A DNA stretch of 9,686 nt from Pseudomonas sp. (GCA_003527165.1 DPSI01000200.1:1-9686), one strand, 5' to 3'. Positions 1 through 8,255 are shown, counted from the first letter of the stretch. Notes: a model not told the origin generated them from the letters alone. Numbers and translations: made by a program.

Positions 1-256
1 AGCGCGATCACCCGCACATTGTCGTGACGCAGGAACATCAGGTGGCCGTGCGCCGCACCCAGTCCCGGTCGAGGCGCTGATTAGCGCTGAACTCGGGGTG
101 AATCCGCGCCATCAGCTCGCCGTTGTCCTTATTCTCGATGCTGTCCTGCAGCGATTGCGCGGCCGCGTTCAGTGCGGCTTGGGGATCATCGCGACCGCAA
201 CCGACCAGCAGCAGCGCCAGCGCCGCGGCAGCTGCGGCTAATTTCCATACGGGCAT
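1..256 (-). pseudogene. Small lipoprotein gene, apparently frameshifted and cut by the window edge
   Basis: The N-terminus is a clear lipoprotein signal: Lys5, a hydrophobic Ala/Leu stretch (residues 6-18) and a lipobox LVGC with the lipidated Cys at residue 20. The next residue is Gly, not Asp, which favours outer-membrane sorting. I chose the start at 256 because an AGAGG ribosome site lies just upstream and the signal begins there; an in-frame ATG at 319 would put about 21 charged residues before the signal. After residues LDRDWVRRTAT the frame stops at TGA (38-40). One frame over, the DNA continues as LMFLRHDNVRVIA to position 1, which reads like the natural continuation. Restoring one C (coding strand) at 41-42 joins the two as RRTATLMFLRH. 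I therefore read this as a one-base deletion or a sequencing error. From memory, Pseudomonas has a family of small lipoproteins with a similar RRT-x-x-L-x-FLRH segment. Function is unknown to me. Confidence 0.6.
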
Positions 257-277
257 GCCGAACCTCTCGAACCTCGT

Positions 278-283
278 TATGAT
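278..283 (+). promoter_or_regulatory. Possible -10 box for pip
   Basis: TATGAT lies 53 bases before the pip start, in the 80-bp divergent gap between the lipoprotein gene and pip. It matches the sigma-70 -10 consensus at five of six positions, but no convincing -35 box lies 16-18 bases upstream. It is a weak candidate only. I saw no clear promoter for the lipoprotein gene on the other strand. Confidence 0.25.
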
Positions 284-336
284 GCCGGAAATGTCAGGCG
301 GGTCGTCGAGCCCGCGCACCGACCATGGAGTGTGCC

Positions 337-1308
337 ATGCAGACCTTGTATCCGGAGATCAAACCCTACGCCCGGCACGAGCTGGCGGTCGAACAACCGC
401 ATGTGCTTTACGCCGACGAAAGTGGATCGCCGGAGGGCCTGCCCGTGCTGTTCGTGCATGGCGGTCCGGGCGGCGGCTGTGATGCCCTGAGCCGTCGCTT
501 TTTCGATCCCAATCTGTATCGCATCATCACCTTCGACCAGCGTGGTTGCGGTCGCTCCACCCCCCACGCCAGCCTGGAAAACAACACCACCGCACACCTC
601 ATCGCCGATATGGAGCGACTTCGCGAGTTTCTCGGCATCGACAAATGGGTGCTGTTCGGCGGGTCTTGGGGGTCGACGCTGTCATTGGCCTACGCCCAGG
701 CGTTTCCCGAACATGTACATGCGTTGATCTTGCGGGGCATCTTTCTCTGTCGGCCGAAGGAGTTCTCCTGGTTCTACCAGGAGGGTGCCAGCCGGCTGTT
801 CCCGGATTACTGGCAGGACTTCCTCTCGCCAATTCCGCCAGAAGAGCGCGGTGACCTGATGCAGGCCTACTACAAGCGGCTGACCGGCACCGATCAGATC
901 GCTCAGATGCATGCGGCCAAGGCCTGGTCCTGCTGGGAAGGTCGCACCGCCACGCTGCGGCCGAACACCCAGGTAGTCGATCGTTTCTCCGACACCCATC
1001 GGGCGCTGGCGATGGCGCGCATCGAATGCCATTACTTCGTCAATGGGGCGTTCCTCGAGCCCGACCAGCTGCTGCGCAACATGCACAAGATCGCTCATTT
1101 GCCAGGCGTTATTGTGCACGGGCGCTATGACGTCATCTGTCCGCTGGACAATGCCTGGGAACTGCACGAGGCATGGCCCAACAGCGAACTGCAGATCATC
1201 CGTGAAGCGGGTCACTCGGCGTCGGAATCCGGGATCTGTGACGCCCTGGTGCGTGCCGCCGCGGACGTCGCCCACCGCCTGCTTCGTCTGCCGCCCGAGG
1301 AAGCCTGA
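337..1308 (+). CDS. pip: Proline iminopeptidase (prolyl aminopeptidase)
   Basis: This cytoplasmic alpha/beta-hydrolase (peptidase family S33) removes N-terminal proline from peptides. The 323-residue protein has the family oxyanion motif HGGPGGG (41-47), the nucleophile elbow GGSWGS with Ser110, and the expected acid and base Asp265 (in GRYDVICP) and His293 (in EAGHS), so the triad is intact. The length is normal for the bacterial enzyme. I prefer ATG 337 to the in-frame ATG at 325: GGAG at 327-330 sits six bases before 337, and it overlaps the upstream ATG, so that ATG lacks a site. The stop TGA shares its last base with the dtd start, so the two genes are probably co-transcribed. Nothing looks damaged. 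Confidence 0.95.
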   Translation: MQTLYPEIKPYARHELAVEQPHVLYADESGSPEGLPVLFVHGGPGGGCDALSRRFFDPNLYRIITFDQRGCGRSTPHASLENNTTAHLIADMERLREFLGIDKWVLFGGSWGSTLSLAYAQAFPEHVHALILRGIFLCRPKEFSWFYQEGASRLFPDYWQDFLSPIPPEERGDLMQAYYKRLTGTDQIAQMHAAKAWSCWEGRTATLRPNTQVVDRFSDTHRALAMARIECHYFVNGAFLEPDQLLRNMHKIAHLPGVIVHGRYDVICPLDNAWELHEAWPNSELQIIREAGHSASESGICDALVRAAADVAHRLLRLPPEEA

Positions 1309-1745
1309 TGAAGGCGCTGATCCAGCGAGTGAGGCACGCGCGGGTCGAGGTGGCGGGCGAGGTGGTCGGTGGTATCGACCAGGGCCTACTGGTGCTGGTG
1401 GGCGTCGAGCGTGGTGATGACCAAGCTCGGGCCGACAAGCTGTTGCACAAGCTGCTGCGCTACCGAGTCTTCAGCGACGAGCAGGGCAAGATGAATCGTT
1501 CGTTGACCGACGTCGGCGGTGGTCTGCTGCTGGTCTCCCAGTTCACCCTGGCCGCCGACACGGGCAGCGGTCTGCGGCCCAGCTTTTCTAGCGCGGCACC
1601 GCCGCAGCTCGGCGAGGAACTCTACGAATACCTGCTCGCCCAGGCGCGCCGGCAGCACCCCCAGGTCGCCTGTGGCCGTTTCGGTGCCCATATGCAGGTC
1701 CACCTGCAGAACGATGGCCCTGTGACCTTCTTGTTGGAAAGCTGA
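1308..1745 (+). CDS. dtd: D-aminoacyl-tRNA deacylase (DTD)
   Basis: Dtd hydrolyses D-amino acids, and glycine mischarged on tRNA-Ala, from tRNA in the cytoplasm, so they do not enter protein. The 145-residue product is full length. It carries both hallmark motifs: SQFTLA at 77-82 and NDGPVTF at 135-141 (family NxGPxT), which contains the Gly-cisPro pair responsible for chiral selection. The ATG shares one base with the pip stop (TGATG). A GAGGAA ribosome site lies within the end of pip at 1297-1302, so translation is probably coupled to pip. It is followed by only 20 bases before the convergent UPF0158 gene ends, and no terminator hairpin is visible there. Confidence 0.96.
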   Translation: MKALIQRVRHARVEVAGEVVGGIDQGLLVLVGVERGDDQARADKLLHKLLRYRVFSDEQGKMNRSLTDVGGGLLLVSQFTLAADTGSGLRPSFSSAAPPQLGEELYEYLLAQARRQHPQVACGRFGAHMQVHLQNDGPVTFLLES

Positions 1746-1765
1746 GGCGACCCGTTGCGGTTCGA

Positions 1766-2185
1766 TCAGCGCTTCGAGGGTTCTAGACCGTTCTCGTGCA
1801 ACCAGGTGATGGCGTATTCACGCAGCTGCACGGTCTGGTAGTCCAGCCAGGCCTGGCGAGCCTCCGGAAAATCCTCCAGCTTGAAATCGAAGGTCCGCAG
1901 CGGCTTGCGGCCCTGCAAGGCGTTACTCAGCACCGCATGGGCGTTGGGATCGTGCTGGGTGAACAGGAATGCCTCGCGCATGGCGATCGATTGCGCGAGC
2001 CCGAGCGGCTCGATATGCAGAAAGCGGTCCTCCTGCACGTCATATTTTTCGTCCATGCCTGGCGCGGTTTCGCCCGGGAACACCGCGCGGATTTCACCCG
2101 ACTCCAGGTCGAGGTAATGCTCACTGGCGTCGCGGTTGTCCAGCGCATACTCCAAGCGGTGAAGGTCAATGGTCAAAGGTCGCAT
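1766..2185 (-). CDS. UPF0158 family protein of unknown function
   Basis: The 139-residue protein begins MRPLTIDLHRLEYALDN and contains an acidic segment with LDLESGEIRAVFPGE, as in UPF0158 proteins. It has no signal peptide or membrane segment, so it is probably cytoplasmic. Function is not known. I set the start at 2185 because this is where family-like sequence begins. The in-frame ATG at 2284 would add 33 Arg-rich, non-family-like residues. Neither start has a strong ribosome site, so the start is less certain than the gene itself. It lies 104 bases downstream of rsmE on the same strand, so it may be read through from that operon or have its own promoter, which I could not identify. Confidence 0.8.
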   Translation of the reverse strand: MRPLTIDLHRLEYALDNRDASEHYLDLESGEIRAVFPGETAPGMDEKYDVQEDRFLHIEPLGLAQSIAMREAFLFTQHDPNAHAVLSNALQGRKPLRTFDFKLEDFPEARQAWLDYQTVQLREYAITWLHENGLEPSKR

Positions 2186-2253
2186 GGCAGATACTGCTGT
2201 TTGGGGTTCAGTAGCTCTGACCCGTATGCTCCGGATGCGTGCATTACGTTCAT

Positions 2254-2281
2254 CGGTACTGTCTCGCCACGCGACGTACCG
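2254..2281. repeat. Short inverted repeat between rsmE and the UPF0158 gene
   Basis: CGGTAC (2254-2259) and GTACCG (2276-2281) form a perfect six-base inverted repeat around a 16-base spacer, just after the rsmE stop. There is no T-run beside it, so it is not a convincing intrinsic terminator. It may be chance. The rest of the 104-bp gap (2186-2289) shows no clear promoter. Confidence 0.3.
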
Positions 2282-2289
2282 CACTCTGA

Positions 2290-2997
2290 TCAGAACAGGC
2301 GCGCTAACAGGGCGCTGACGGCGGTTTCCACACGCAGGATGCGCTCACCCAGCTGCACTGGCTGCAGGCCCGCCCCGGTGAGTTTTTCGACCTCGTAGGG
2401 TATCCAGCCGCCTTCCGGGCCGATCGCCAAGGTCACCGAGTCGGTGATGGCGCGTGGGCAGTCCGGATAGTTCCCTGGATGGCCGACCAACCCGCGAGTG
2501 CCGGCGGCCAGTTGTGGCAGGCGATCCTCGACGAAGGGCTTGAAGCGTTTCTCGATGCTCACTTCCGGCAGCACGGTGTCGCGCGCCTGCTCCAGGCCGA
2601 GCAGCAGCTGTTCACGAATCGCGGCCGGTTCGAGGAAGGGGGTTTGCCAAAAACTCTTTTCCACCCGGTAACTGTTGAGCAGCACCAGCCTGGGCACGCC
2701 CATGCAGGCGACGGTTTGCAGCACGCGCCGGAGCATCTTCGGCCTTGGCAGCGCCAGCAGCAGGGTGATCGGCAATTTGGCCGGCGGGGGTTGATTCAGC
2801 GCGATTTCCAGCTCCGCCTCGCTGGCATCCAGACGCAACAGCCGGCCCTGGCCCATCTCGCCGTCAAGCAGGCCGACTCGCAGGCTTTCGCCTGCTTCGG
2901 CACGGTGTACGTCCTGGATATGTCTGAGACGGCGGTCGCGCAGGATCACGCGATTGGCGGCTACGAAGTCAGCCGCCTCCAGCAGTATCACATTCAC
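2290..2997 (-). CDS. rsmE: 16S rRNA (uracil-1498-N3)-methyltransferase RsmE
   Basis: RsmE is a SPOUT-class, SAM-dependent enzyme that methylates U1498 of 16S rRNA in the assembled 30S subunit. The 235-residue product has an N-terminal PUA-like part (about 1-70, with [13 protein letters not shown]) and a C-terminal knotted SPOUT domain. The SAM-binding trefoil-knot motifs are intact: LAIGPEGGW (190-198) and [11 protein letters not shown] (216-226), near the C-terminal end LLARLF. I chose a GTG start at 2997 because the protein then begins [11 protein letters not shown], as the family does. This GTG overlaps the tatC stop as GTGA (four bases), so translation is probably coupled to tatC. The open frame continues to an ATG at 3120, but that Arg-rich extension lies inside tatC and is not family sequence. 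Confidence 0.93.
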   Translation of the reverse strand: MNVILLEAADFVAANRVILRDRRLRHIQDVHRAEAGESLRVGLLDGEMGQGRLLRLDASEAELEIALNQPPPAKLPITLLLALPRPKMLRRVLQTVACMGVPRLVLLNSYRVEKSFWQTPFLEPAAIREQLLLGLEQARDTVLPEVSIEKRFKPFVEDRLPQLAAGTRGLVGHPGNYPDCPRAITDSVTLAIGPEGGWIPYEVEKLTGAGLQPVQLGERILRVETAVSALLARLF

Positions 2998-3797
2998 GGG
3001 CGGGGCGTAGGCGATTGGTCGCTGGGAGGCGCCGGCCCTTCTTCGGCGTCGCCGCGGAATTCTTCCTCGCGTTTCTTTACCATGCCGCCACAGATCAGCC
3101 CGGCCTCGAACAGCAGCCACATCGGCACGGCCAGCAATGCCTGGGAGAACTTGTCCGGCGGCGTCAGTACCATGCCGACCACGAAGCAGCCGACGACGAC
3201 ATAGGGGCGGCTCTTGCGCAGGGTGGCGACATCGACGATGCCGACCCAGATCAGCAGGAAAGTCGCCACTGGAATTTCGAAGGCCACACCGAAGGCGAAG
3301 AACAGCGTCAGGACGAAATCCAGGTACTGGCCGATGTCGGTCATCATCGCCACGCCCTCGGGCGTCACGCTGGCGAAGAAGCCGAACATGATCGGGAACA
3401 CCACGAAGTAGGCGAAGGCCATGCCGCCGTAGAAGAGGAAAATGCTGGAGATCAGCAATGGTACCGCGACGCGCTTTTCATGCTTGTACAGGCCGGGCGC
3501 GATGAAGCTCCAGATCTGGTGCAGGATCACCGGCATCGACAGGAACAACGCCACCATCATGGTCAGCTTGAAGGGCGTCAGGAATGGCGAAGCCACGCCG
3601 GTGGCGATCATCGTCGCGCCTTCGGGCAGGTAGGCTCGCAGCGGCGCCGCCACCAGGGCATAGATCTGCTGGGAAAAGTAGAACAATCCGCCAAACAGCA
3701 GCAGGATGGCCACCACGCAGCGCAACAGGCGCTTGCGCAACTCCGTCAGGTGGGCAACCAGCGGCATTTCCTGATCATTGATGGAAGTATTGCTCAT
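2994..3797 (-). CDS. tatC: Sec-independent protein translocase TatC
   Basis: TatC is the six-helix inner-membrane core that, with TatB, recognises twin-arginine signal peptides and then recruits TatA to move folded proteins to the periplasm. The 267-residue protein aligns by eye with E. coli TatC throughout. Key acidic residues are present: Glu19 in [10 protein letters not shown] (E. coli Glu15), Glu107 in LYKHEKR (E. coli Glu103), Glu174 in [10 protein letters not shown] (E. coli Glu170) and Asp215 in LTPPDKFSQ (E. coli Asp211). Six hydrophobic segments are visible (about 25-45, 75-97, 112-135, 158-180, 198-212, 218-236). The C-terminus (241-267) is charged and then Pro-rich, as expected for a cytoplasmic tail. 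It overlaps tatB by four bases (ATGA) and rsmE by four (GTGA). Confidence 0.97.
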   Translation of the reverse strand: MSNTSINDQEMPLVAHLTELRKRLLRCVVAILLLFGGLFYFSQQIYALVAAPLRAYLPEGATMIATGVASPFLTPFKLTMMVALFLSMPVILHQIWSFIAPGLYKHEKRVAVPLLISSIFLFYGGMAFAYFVVFPIMFGFFASVTPEGVAMMTDIGQYLDFVLTLFFAFGVAFEIPVATFLLIWVGIVDVATLRKSRPYVVVGCFVVGMVLTPPDKFSQALLAVPMWLLFEAGLICGGMVKKREEEFRGDAEEGPAPPSDQSPTPRP

Positions 3798-4189
3798 GGC
3801 TCAGGCGATTTGTCCGGGCGAGGTACGGGGGCCGTGTCGGCGGGTTTGGCTTCGGCGGGCGCCGGGGCTTCTAGCGTGCCTGCATCCGGCGGCGGCGGCG
3901 GCGTGGCGGGCTGCGGCGACGTATTGCTGCCGGTGCCGGGTGGGGTGGGCATGATGCTCTGCTTCATCTCCCTCTCAAGGTCGAGGATGCGCTCGTTGTG
4001 CAACTGACGACGAATCTCGTCGGCACCGATTTCGCGCTCGACCTCAGCCTTGATGTTGGCGAAGCTGCGCTTGGCCCGGCCGATCCACAGGCCGGCGGTG
4101 CGCACCGCACCGGGCAGGCGTTCAGGACCCAGTACGACCAGCGCGACCAGGCCGATCAGCAGCAGTTCGGTGAAGCCGATATCGAACAT
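3794..4189 (-). CDS. tatB: Sec-independent protein translocase TatB
   Basis: TatB partners TatC in the receptor complex for twin-arginine precursors. The 131-residue protein has the typical order: a short N-terminal membrane helix (about 5-20) with Glu8, the Gly21-Pro22 hinge, an amphipathic helix (about 25-55) and a long charged helix (to about 78). The [13 protein letters not shown] opening separates it from TatA. The last 51 residues (81-131) are low-complexity, with 18 prolines and a run of five (97-101); such a variable tail is common in pseudomonad TatB and probably not needed for the core function. GAGG overlapping the tatA stop serves as ribosome site. Six bases separate it from tatA, and its stop overlaps the tatC start. 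Confidence 0.95.
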   Translation of the reverse strand: MFDIGFTELLLIGLVALVVLGPERLPGAVRTAGLWIGRAKRSFANIKAEVEREIGADEIRRQLHNERILDLEREMKQSIMPTPPGTGSNTSPQPATPPPPPDAGTLEAPAPAEAKPADTAPVPRPDKSPEP

Positions 4190-4195
4190 GGCGCC

Positions 4196-4426
4196 TCAGT
4201 TCTTCTTCGTCGGATCTTCGACCTTGCGGGCCTCGGCATCAATGGTGTGGTTCTGCTTCTCTTCGACGCTGGGCTTTTCTTCGTCGGTGCCCATCGACTT
4301 GCGGAAGCCCTTGATGGCGTCACCCAGATCCGAACCCAGACCCTTGAGGCGCTTAGTGCCGAAGAGCATGACCACGATGAGCAGAACGATCAGGAGTTGC
4401 CAGACGCTGATTCCACCAAAACCCAT
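4196..4426 (-). CDS. tatA: Sec-independent protein translocase TatA
   Basis: TatA subunits assemble around TatBC and allow folded substrates through the inner membrane. The 76-residue protein has the family pattern: a membrane helix (about 6-22) with polar Gln10, the hinge FGTKRL (22-27), the amphipathic helix [17 protein letters not shown] (28-45... region) and a charged, disordered cytoplasmic tail. The GTK hinge and length fit TatA rather than TatB or TatE. GGAG nine bases before the ATG is the likely ribosome site and lies in the 25-base gap after hisE. Only one TatA-type gene is in the window; a paralogue elsewhere cannot be excluded. Confidence 0.96.
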   Translation of the reverse strand: MGFGGISVWQLLIVLLIVVMLFGTKRLKGLGSDLGDAIKGFRKSMGTDEEKPSVEEKQNHTIDAEARKVEDPTKKN

Positions 4427-4451
4427 GCTGCGTTACTCCGAAGTTGAATAT

Positions 4452-4784
4452 TCAGGATTGTGGGCGCGCGGCTTTTTCCGCATGCCCGGAGAGACCGAAA
4501 CGCCGGTCCAGTTCGTCCAGTACCGCCTGAGGGTGCTGATCCAGCGCGGCCAGCATGACCAGGCTATGAAACCACAGATCGGCGGTTTCATAGATCAAGT
4601 CGCTGGCATCGCCGCTGATGGCGGCATCTTTGGCGGCCAGAATGGTTTCCACCGATTCCTCGCCGACTTTCTCGAGAATCTTGTTCAGGCCCTTGTGATA
4701 GAGGCTGGCCACGTAGGAGCTGTCCGCCGCAGCGCCCTTGCGGGCCTCCAGCACCTCGGCCAGGCGGTCGAAGGTGTCACTCAT
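4452..4784 (-). CDS. hisE: Phosphoribosyl-ATP pyrophosphatase HisE
   Basis: HisE hydrolyses phosphoribosyl-ATP to phosphoribosyl-AMP and pyrophosphate, the second step of histidine synthesis. The 110-residue protein is an all-helical MazG-like enzyme. The metal-binding acidic motifs are visible: EKVGEESVE with Glu42, Glu43 and Glu46, and YETADLWFH with Glu66 and Asp69. I chose ATG 4784, which has GGAG seven bases upstream and starts [17 protein letters not shown], as in the family. An in-frame ATG at 4880 lies deep in hisI and its extension is not family-like. The start overlaps the hisI stop by eight bases, so the two are coupled. HisE and HisI are separate here, not fused as in enterobacteria. 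Confidence 0.96.
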   Translation of the reverse strand: MSDTFDRLAEVLEARKGAAADSSYVASLYHKGLNKILEKVGEESVETILAAKDAAISGDASDLIYETADLWFHSLVMLAALDQHPQAVLDELDRRFGLSGHAEKAARPQS

Positions 4785-5172
4785 GTGTGTGCTCCGCATA
4801 GATCGCGTGCGGGTCCTTGAGGACCGGTTCGACAATTTTCCACTGACCATTCTCGAAGACCCGATAGAAGCAGCTTTCACGACCGGTATGACAGGCGATT
4901 CCGCCGACCTGCTCGACCATCAGCACGATCACGTCGGCATCGCAGTCCAGGCGCAGTTCATGCAGTTTCTGTACATGACCGGACTCCTCGCCCTTGCGCC
5001 ACAGCTTGCCACGTGAACGTGACCAATAGATGGCGCGGTTTTCCGCTGCGGTCAGGGTCAGCGCCTCGCGGTTCATCCAGGCCATCATCAGGATGCGCCC
5101 GCTCTGATGGTCTTGGGCGATGGCCGGCACCAGGCCGTCTTCGTTCCAGTTTATTTGGTCCAGCCAGTTCAT
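4777..5172 (-). CDS. hisI: Phosphoribosyl-AMP cyclohydrolase HisI
   Basis: HisI opens the adenine ring of phosphoribosyl-AMP, the third step of histidine synthesis. The 131-residue protein carries the usual ligands: the metal cluster LDCDAD with Asp76, Asp78 and Asp80, and conserved Cys77, Cys94 and Cys101 (in [15 protein letters not shown]) as candidate zinc ligands. [17 protein letters not shown] (50-66) is the family's central signature. The start at 5172 ([14 protein letters not shown]) has GGAG seven bases upstream; an in-frame ATG at 5211 lacks family sequence. The gap to ubiB is 49 bases and has no obvious promoter, so hisI probably relies on upstream transcription. I see no His-rich leader peptide or attenuator before it. 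Confidence 0.96.
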   Translation of the reverse strand: MNWLDQINWNEDGLVPAIAQDHQSGRILMMAWMNREALTLTAAENRAIYWSRSRGKLWRKGEESGHVQKLHELRLDCDADVIVLMVEQVGGIACHTGRESCFYRVFENGQWKIVEPVLKDPHAIYAEHTHE

Positions 5173-5221
5173 CGAATTCTCCGCTCTATGCGCCAAGTGT
5201 GCCAGCCTCACCGACTGCTGG

Positions 5222-6832
5222 CTATCGGCGCACCACGATGTAGATTCCGGCGCTCAGCATCACCCAGGCCGGCCAGGTGGTCACCGCGGTAAAACTGTCG
5301 GCAGCGGCGGCCAGGGTGGCGCCACCGCCCAGCAAGACGGCACCCACGAGGCGCAGCGGCCAATGCCGGTGATGCTCGTGCCACGGAGGCGGCGGATTGT
5401 TCGCGTGGGGGTTGGACATGCGCTCGAGCAGCTCGCGGGTCATGCCGGCCAGGTGTGGCAGTTGCTCGATCTGTGCGTGTGCGTTCTTCAGCAACTGCTT
5501 GGGGCTCATGCGCTCGCGCATCCAGCGTTCGAGGTACGGCTGACCGGTGGCCCAGAGGTCCAGTTCGGGATAGAGCTCGCGGCCCAGCCCCTCGATATTA
5601 AGCAAGGTCTTCTGCAGCAGTACCAGCTGTGGCTGAACTTCCATATTGAAGCGCCGCGCGACCTGGAACAGCCGTACCAGCAGCTGGCCGAAGGAAATGT
5701 CTTTCAGCGGTTTTTCGAAGATCGGTTCGCAGACGGTACGAATTGCCGCCTCGAACTCGTTGACCTTGGTTTCCGCCGGTACCCAGCCCGAGTCGATGTG
5801 CAGTTGCGCGACCTTGCGGTAGTCGCGTTTGAAGAAGGCCATGAGGTTGCGCGCCAGGTAGTCCTGGTCTTCGGGCGTCAGGCTGCCGACGATACCGAAA
5901 TCGACCGCGATGTATTGCGGGTTCCAGGGCTGGTGGGTGCTGACGAAGATGTTGCCGGGGTGCATGTCGGCGTGAAAGAAGCTGTCGCGAAAGACCTGGG
6001 TGAAGAAGATTTCCACGCCACGCTCGGCCAGCTGTTTCATATCGGTGCGCTGTTCGGCCAGCCGCGCCATGTCGGTCACCGGGACGCCGTAGATGCGTTC
6101 CATGACCAGCACCTGCGGGCGGCACAGGTCCCAATAGACTTGCGGTATGTAAAGCAGCGGTGAGCCTTGGAAGTTGCGTTTGAGCTGGCTGGCATTGGCG
6201 GCTTCGCGTAACAGATCGAGCTCGTCGTAGATGGTCTTGGCGTAATCATCGACCACCTCGACCAGATGCAGCCGGCGCGCTTCGGTGGACGCACGCTCGG
6301 CGGTCTTGGCCAGCAGGAACAGCCAGGCGATGTCCTGACTGATGATCGGGCGCAGGTTGGGTCGCACCACCTTGACCACCACCTCTTCGCCGCTGCGCAG
6401 CTTGGCGGCGTGGACCTGAGCGACCGAGGCGGAGGCCAGCGGTTTGCTGTCGAAACGGGCAAAAACCTCGCCCACCGGGGCGCCCAGCTGGCGCTCGATC
6501 AACGCGGTGGCGACGGCCGAGTCGAAGGGCGGTACGCGGTCCTGCAGCATCGCCAGCTCTTCGGCGATGTCCAGCGGCAGCAGATCGCGACGGGTCGAGA
6601 GGATCTGGCCGAACTTGATGAAGATCGAGCCGAGGCCTTCCAGCGCCAGACGCAGACGCGCGCCGCGGGAGAGCTCGGTACGCCGGCGTGGTAGCCAGCG
6701 CCAGGGCAGCAGATAGCTGGTCGCACGCAGCCACCAGGGCATCGGCAGGTCGAGGATGATGTCGTCCAGGCGGTAGCGGATCACCACCAGCAGGATGCGA
6801 AACAGGCGGCGGGTGGCGGCGAACAGCTTCAT
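5222..6832 (-). CDS. ubiB: UbiB, atypical kinase/ATPase for ubiquinone synthesis
   Basis: UbiB belongs to the ABC1/ADCK/UbiB protein-kinase-like family and uses ATP to support ubiquinone synthesis, probably by making lipid precursors accessible to the soluble Ubi complex. The 536-residue protein has the family signatures: KFGQ (73-76, the KxGQ motif), the Ala-rich loop ASASVAQVH in place of a Gly-rich loop (133-141), catalytic-type Lys154, the ELD and EAAN motifs (204-206, 210-213), HADMHPGN (287-294) and DFG (311-313). Two C-terminal hydrophobic helices (about 493-513 and 517-534) anchor it in the membrane. Just before them is an unusual Pro- and His-rich linker (475-490). The start overlaps the ubiJ stop (ATGA) and lacks a clear ribosome site, pointing to coupling. 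Confidence 0.96.
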   Translation of the reverse strand: MKLFAATRRLFRILLVVIRYRLDDIILDLPMPWWLRATSYLLPWRWLPRRRTELSRGARLRLALEGLGSIFIKFGQILSTRRDLLPLDIAEELAMLQDRVPPFDSAVATALIERQLGAPVGEVFARFDSKPLASASVAQVHAAKLRSGEEVVVKVVRPNLRPIISQDIAWLFLLAKTAERASTEARRLHLVEVVDDYAKTIYDELDLLREAANASQLKRNFQGSPLLYIPQVYWDLCRPQVLVMERIYGVPVTDMARLAEQRTDMKQLAERGVEIFFTQVFRDSFFHADMHPGNIFVSTHQPWNPQYIAVDFGIVGSLTPEDQDYLARNLMAFFKRDYRKVAQLHIDSGWVPAETKVNEFEAAIRTVCEPIFEKPLKDISFGQLLVRLFQVARRFNMEVQPQLVLLQKTLLNIEGLGRELYPELDLWATGQPYLERWMRERMSPKQLLKNAHAQIEQLPHLAGMTRELLERMSNPHANNPPPPWHEHHRHWPLRLVGAVLLGGGATLAAAADSFTAVTTWPAWVMLSAGIYIVVRR

Positions 6833-7452
6833 TCGGGTTGGTCTGGTTTCAGAGATTGGTTGAGCCGCTCGACTCGGGCTTCGAGTCGGTCGAGGTCGAG
6901 CTTGAGGCGATCGAGCTCAGCGAAGCGGGTTTCGGCCTCGGCCATGCCGACCAGGGCCCGTGCTTCTTCGCTGAGGTAGTCCGCCAGATTCTGGCGCAGG
7001 CTTTCGGCGCTCTGCCGTGCCCAGGCGGTCTGGCCGCGCACGCCGGAGCCAAACAGATGTGCGCCGACCGGACCGAGCCAGCGCGAGACTTCATATTCCC
7101 AGTCCAGTTCGAGGTCCTGCAGCACTTCGGCGAGGCTCATCAACGCGCCGCTGTCGCCCTCAATATCGACATCCGGGCCATGCAGAATCGCCGTCTTGTT
7201 GCGGCTGGTGGCTAATCGCAGCAGGCTCGCAGCAGAAGCACGCAGGCGGCAATCCGGTTCGCTGCCCCAATGCTCGGCCAATCGCAGGCCATCGGCATCG
7301 GCAAGAACGAAGAGCCGCCAGGCCGGCGCCGTGCAGTCGATCTCGATGATCCGGCCGCTGAGCCGGGCCAGCCGCGGCAGTGCCGTCGGGTCCAGGCGCA
7401 GCACGCGGTTGAGGCCACGCTCGGTACCGGCCAGCAGGGCAGTGCGCAACAT
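6829..7452 (-). CDS. ubiJ: UbiJ, SCP2-domain accessory factor for ubiquinone synthesis
   Basis: UbiJ (formerly YigP) binds lipid ubiquinone intermediates and, with UbiK, scaffolds the soluble Ubi metabolon. The 207-residue protein has an N-terminal SCP2-like lipid-binding domain (about 15-115, including [17 protein letters not shown] and GPDVDIEGD) and a C-terminal coiled coil (about 165-203, Leu-rich heptads in [19 protein letters not shown]) of the type used to meet UbiK. Identity rests on length, architecture and position between ubiE and ubiB, which is conserved in gammaproteobacteria. The ATG shares one base with the ubiE stop (TGATG) and no strong ribosome site is present, so translation is probably coupled. 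Confidence 0.9.
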   Translation of the reverse strand: MLRTALLAGTERGLNRVLRLDPTALPRLARLSGRIIEIDCTAPAWRLFVLADADGLRLAEHWGSEPDCRLRASAASLLRLATSRNKTAILHGPDVDIEGDSGALMSLAEVLQDLELDWEYEVSRWLGPVGAHLFGSGVRGQTAWARQSAESLRQNLADYLSEEARALVGMAEAETRFAELDRLKLDLDRLEARVERLNQSLKPDQPE

Positions 7453-8222
7453 CAGGGCTTGATGCCGCGATGCAGGGCGACGATGCCGCCGGTCATGTTG
7501 TGATAGGTGACGCGTTCGAAACCGGCGTCGGCCATCATGCCTTTGAGGGTTTCCTGGTCCGGGTGCATGCGGATCGACTCGGCCAGGTAGCGGTAGCTCT
7601 CCGAATCGTTGGTGATCAGCTTGCCCATCATCGGTAGCAGGCTGAACGAGTAGGCGTCGTAGGCCTTGGAGAACAACTGATTGGTGGGCTTGGAGAACTC
7701 CAGCACCAGCAGCCGTCCGCCGGGCTTGAGCACCCGCAGCATGGAGGCGATGGCGTCTTCCTTGTGCGTCACGTTGCGCAGGCCGAAGGCGATGGTGACC
7801 ACGTCGAAATGGTTGTCCGGGAAGGGCAGCTTCTCGGCGTCGGCCTGGACGAACTTGACGTTGCCGGCCACGCCCTTGTCGAGCAGCCGGTCACGGCCGA
7901 CCTTGAGCATCGAAGCGTTGATGTCTGCCAGTACCACTTCGCCGCTCGGCCCGACGATGCGAGAGAACTGGCGCGTCAGGTCGCCGGTGCCACCGGCGAT
8001 GTCCAGTACGCGGTTGCCGTGGCGCACGCCGGACAGCTCGATGGTGAAACGCTTCCAGAGGCGATGCACACCGCCGGACATCAGGTCGTTCATCAGGTCG
8101 TACTTGGCGGCTACAGAATGAAATACCTCCGCCACCTTCTGCGCTTTCTCGCTCTCCGGCACGTTCTTGTAGCCGAAGTGGGTGGTGGGCTCTGCGTCAC
8201 GCTCTTTGCGGGGATCGGTCAT
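7452..8222 (-). CDS. ubiE: UbiE/MenG C-methyltransferase
   Basis: UbiE is a SAM-dependent cytoplasmic methyltransferase that C-methylates the demethoxy-benzoquinol intermediate of ubiquinone, and demethylmenaquinol where menaquinone is made. The 256-residue product shows both UbiE signatures: [16 protein letters not shown] (41-56) and [17 protein letters not shown] (163-179). The class I SAM motif is VLDIAGGTG (72-80), with acidic Asp100 and the QADAE loop (126-130). I chose ATG 8222 ([18 protein letters not shown]), with a modest GGTGA site before it; ATGs at 8252 and 8282 would add residues that do not look like the family and lie in the control region. It is the first gene of the long minus-strand run, so its promoter probably drives many of the genes that follow. 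Confidence 0.97.
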   Translation of the reverse strand: MTDPRKERDAEPTTHFGYKNVPESEKAQKVAEVFHSVAAKYDLMNDLMSGGVHRLWKRFTIELSGVRHGNRVLDIAGGTGDLTRQFSRIVGPSGEVVLADINASMLKVGRDRLLDKGVAGNVKFVQADAEKLPFPDNHFDVVTIAFGLRNVTHKEDAIASMLRVLKPGGRLLVLEFSKPTNQLFSKAYDAYSFSLLPMMGKLITNDSESYRYLAESIRMHPDQETLKGMMADAGFERVTYHNMTGGIVALHRGIKP

Positions 8223-8237
8223 GTCACTGTCACCGGA

Positions 8238-8255
8238 AGAATGTGCCGGCATTCT
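8238..8255. promoter_or_regulatory. Inverted repeat over the likely ubiE promoter/5' leader
   Basis: AGAATG (8238-8243) and CATTCT (8250-8255) are perfect inverted six-base arms around TGCCGG. The right arm overlaps a -10-like TAGAAT (minus strand, 8251-8256), and the ubiE start is at 8222. The placement suits an operator or a small hairpin at the start of the ubiE mRNA, but no convincing -35 box is seen at normal spacing, so the promoter call is tentative. Confidence 0.35.

Noticed and set aside
682..1275. 197-residue open frame on the minus strand opposite pip
   Set aside because: Antisense to pip, which has a complete catalytic triad; no supporting signals.
1746..1765. Possible bidirectional terminator after dtd
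   Set aside because: Twenty bases with no stem or T-run visible.
2479..3204. 241-residue open frame on the plus strand opposite rsmE
   Set aside because: Antisense to rsmE and the end of tatC, with no ribosome site or family features.
3015..4007. 330-residue open frame on the plus strand opposite tatC and tatB
   Set aside because: It is antisense to well-supported tat genes, His/Gln-rich and low in structure, as expected for a shadow frame in GC-rich DNA; no family likeness.
5189..5204. Sigma-54-like site (TGGCAC with GC at the right spacing) on the minus strand before hisI
   Set aside because: The -12 half lacks the TT of TTGC, and the implied start would fall at or after the hisI ribosome site.
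5120..6163. 347-residue open frame on the plus strand opposite ubiB and hisI
   Set aside because: Shadow of ubiB, whose kinase-family motifs are intact in the other frame; no recognisable domain.
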